A stretch of 64,000 nucleotides of DNA from Chloroflexota bacterium (GTDB taxonomy: Bacteria; Chloroflexota; Dehalococcoidia; Lucifugimonadales; Lucifugimonadaceae). The stretch is from assembly GCA_002714425.1 (NCBI GenBank), contig PAXI01000002.1, positions 37,224 through 101,223 of the forward strand, read 5' to 3'. Shown here piece by piece: positions 63,182 through 64,000 of this stretch. The notes beneath the pieces are model-generated. The model had not been told where the DNA came from. It searched no databases and saw only the letters and a list, made by a program, of their open reading frames with translations. Within the stretch, counting starts at the first letter, position 1, and every line of letters begins with the position of its first letter. The translations under genes and the position numbers were made by a program.

Positions 63182-64000
63182 TTATTTAGAAAAAACTTCC
63201 AATTTTTCAAAGAAATCTTGCATTATTGCATCGCGATCAATTTGATGAACATATCGTATGATATGTCTAGAATGATCGAAACTCCATGTTACCTGTTCCG
63301 TCAAAATTGGAGAGGAAATTAAATGGCTAGGTGCCCAATCCTCACATAGCACCCAGGCAACTGCTGCCATGTCCCATATTTCCTTAGACCAGCCTTTATG
63401 ATTATCACTATATTTTTTGAAACGCTTTGCCAAAAAAGCGCCAATCTCACCTTGTGGTTCAACATAGCGCTCAATCTCTGGAACAGAACTATGCAGATGA
63501 GAAGTAACCCCCATGCAAGGCACTAATACAACTGCTGCACCACTATCTAAAAGAGTCTGCGCTCCACCTATATCCTGTTTAAGATTAAATTCACTCGTGT
63601 GAGGCCAATTCAGACTATGTCCACCTAACCAGACAACCACAACCCGATCGATTATATCAGGGGCTTTCAAAATTGCAGAAACAATGTTACTAATTGCAGC
63701 TATTGCAATCACATAAAGAGGATTTTCCGGTGATCCGGCTCGTGCACGTAATATTAAATTATCAACAGCCGGAGCATCTTTGTATTTTTTTTTGGGCCCA
63801 ACGTATTCTCCTACACCGCGGTAAACAAAACCCTCAGAATCAATTTTCAATCGATCCAAAAGGCGCAAAATTTCTTCATAGCTTTGTTCCATTCCATCAC
63901 GTGGACTTTTAGAACGATAATTATGAAAGGGAGCAGCGTAGATTGCTTCAACAGATAGGCGTTCAGATGATAACATCATTTGGGCAATAGCAAACTGATC
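63182..64000 (-). CDS. Nucleoside hydrolase (inosine-uridine preferring type), 5' end outside window
   Basis: The frame stays open to the right edge, where the minus strand reads DQFAIAQMMLSSERLSVEAIYAAPF. This matches the second strand region of IunH proteins, so the N-terminal metal motif (DxDxxxDD) lies outside. VVVWLGGHSLNWP, EFNLKQDIGGAQTLLDSG and LVPCMGVTSHL are family blocks. The enzyme cleaves N-glycosidic bonds of nucleosides. An apparent ATG at 63979 is internal. Base composition is visibly richer in G+C than its neighbours. Confidence 0.85.
   Translation of the reverse strand, partial: DQFAIAQMMLSSERLSVEAIYAAPFHNYRSKSPRDGMEQSYEEILRLLDRLKIDSEGFVYRGVGEYVGPKKKYKDAPAVDNLILRARAGSPENPLYVIAIAAISNIVSAILKAPDIIDRVVVVWLGGHSLNWPHTSEFNLKQDIGGAQTLLDSGAAVVLVPCMGVTSHLHSSVPEIERYVEPQGEIGAFLAKRFKKYSDNHKGWSKEIWDMAAVAWVLCEDWAPSHLISSPILTEQVTWSFDHSRHIIRYVHQIDRDAIMQDFFEKLEVFSK

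Overview
The window is a dense, very AT-rich stretch of a bacterial chromosome carrying about 60 genes. Intergenic gaps are short, many junctions overlap by 4 bases or abut, and TTG start codons are common. Most genes are core housekeeping functions. The combination of RNase J, RNase Y, oligoribonuclease, two acid-sugar-type enolase-superfamily enzymes, a flavin monooxygenase, several MFS permeases, an amidase and a sulfatase resembles marine Chloroflexota, especially the SAR202 clade. That placement is an inference from gene content, not from a phylogenetic marker search.

Layout. 1-6.9 kb: tail of acpP with a terminator, rnj, ftsK, a fused accD-accA, then a D-2-hydroxyacid dehydrogenase on the other strand. 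7.0-9.9 kb: thiG-thiE-thiS and an MFS permease. 10.0-12.4 kb: an acid-sugar dehydratase-like enolase next to an HpaI-type aldolase. 12.4-17.8 kb: tsaD (minus), a small Cys protein, ctaA-ctaB, an alpha/beta-hydrolase-fold protein without the usual serine, and the translation operon infC-rpmI-rplT (minus), whose infC seems to start at AUC. 17.9-22.2 kb: ftsH, a CPBP protease and a Baeyer-Villiger-type flavin monooxygenase. 22.2-28.0 kb: trpA, aroH, DAHP synthase, ribF, tyrS and an aromatic/aspartate aminotransferase. 28.0-39.5 kb: DUF1015 protein, ligA-pth, lysS-serS (minus), rsmD-coaD, a coiled-coil protein and polA. 39.5-42.6 kb: tRNA-Ser(UGA), sucC-sucD and an alpha/beta hydrolase.

42.6-47.7 kb (minus): a run of Rrf2 regulator, E1-like sulfur-carrier-activating enzyme, cysteine synthase of the CysM (O-phosphoserine) type, amidase, hydroxypyruvate-isomerase-like protein and pgpA. 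A decayed tandem copy of the 3' end of the E1 gene lies between the E1 gene and cysM. 47.8-53.0 kb: rplY, rny, ymdB, a PHP phosphoesterase, plsY and a B-box-like zinc-finger membrane protein. 53.0-57.3 kb: a second dehydratase-like enolase, a lone cupin, an MFS permease and a sulfatase, ended by a strong bidirectional terminator. 57.4-64 kb: an iron-type substrate-binding lipoprotein with a palindromic operator candidate, a glycerophosphodiesterase, a UMF1-family permease with a large extra domain, an unknown polytopic membrane protein, orn, and the 3' part of a nucleoside hydrolase with visibly higher G+C.

The most interesting point is the Rrf2/E1/CysM set. It suggests Fe-S-regulated cysteine synthesis from a protein thiocarboxylate, as known for mycobacterial CysO/CysM, but without the carrier gene in the cluster. 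I see no CRISPR array, prophage, insertion sequence, defence island or large biosynthetic cluster.
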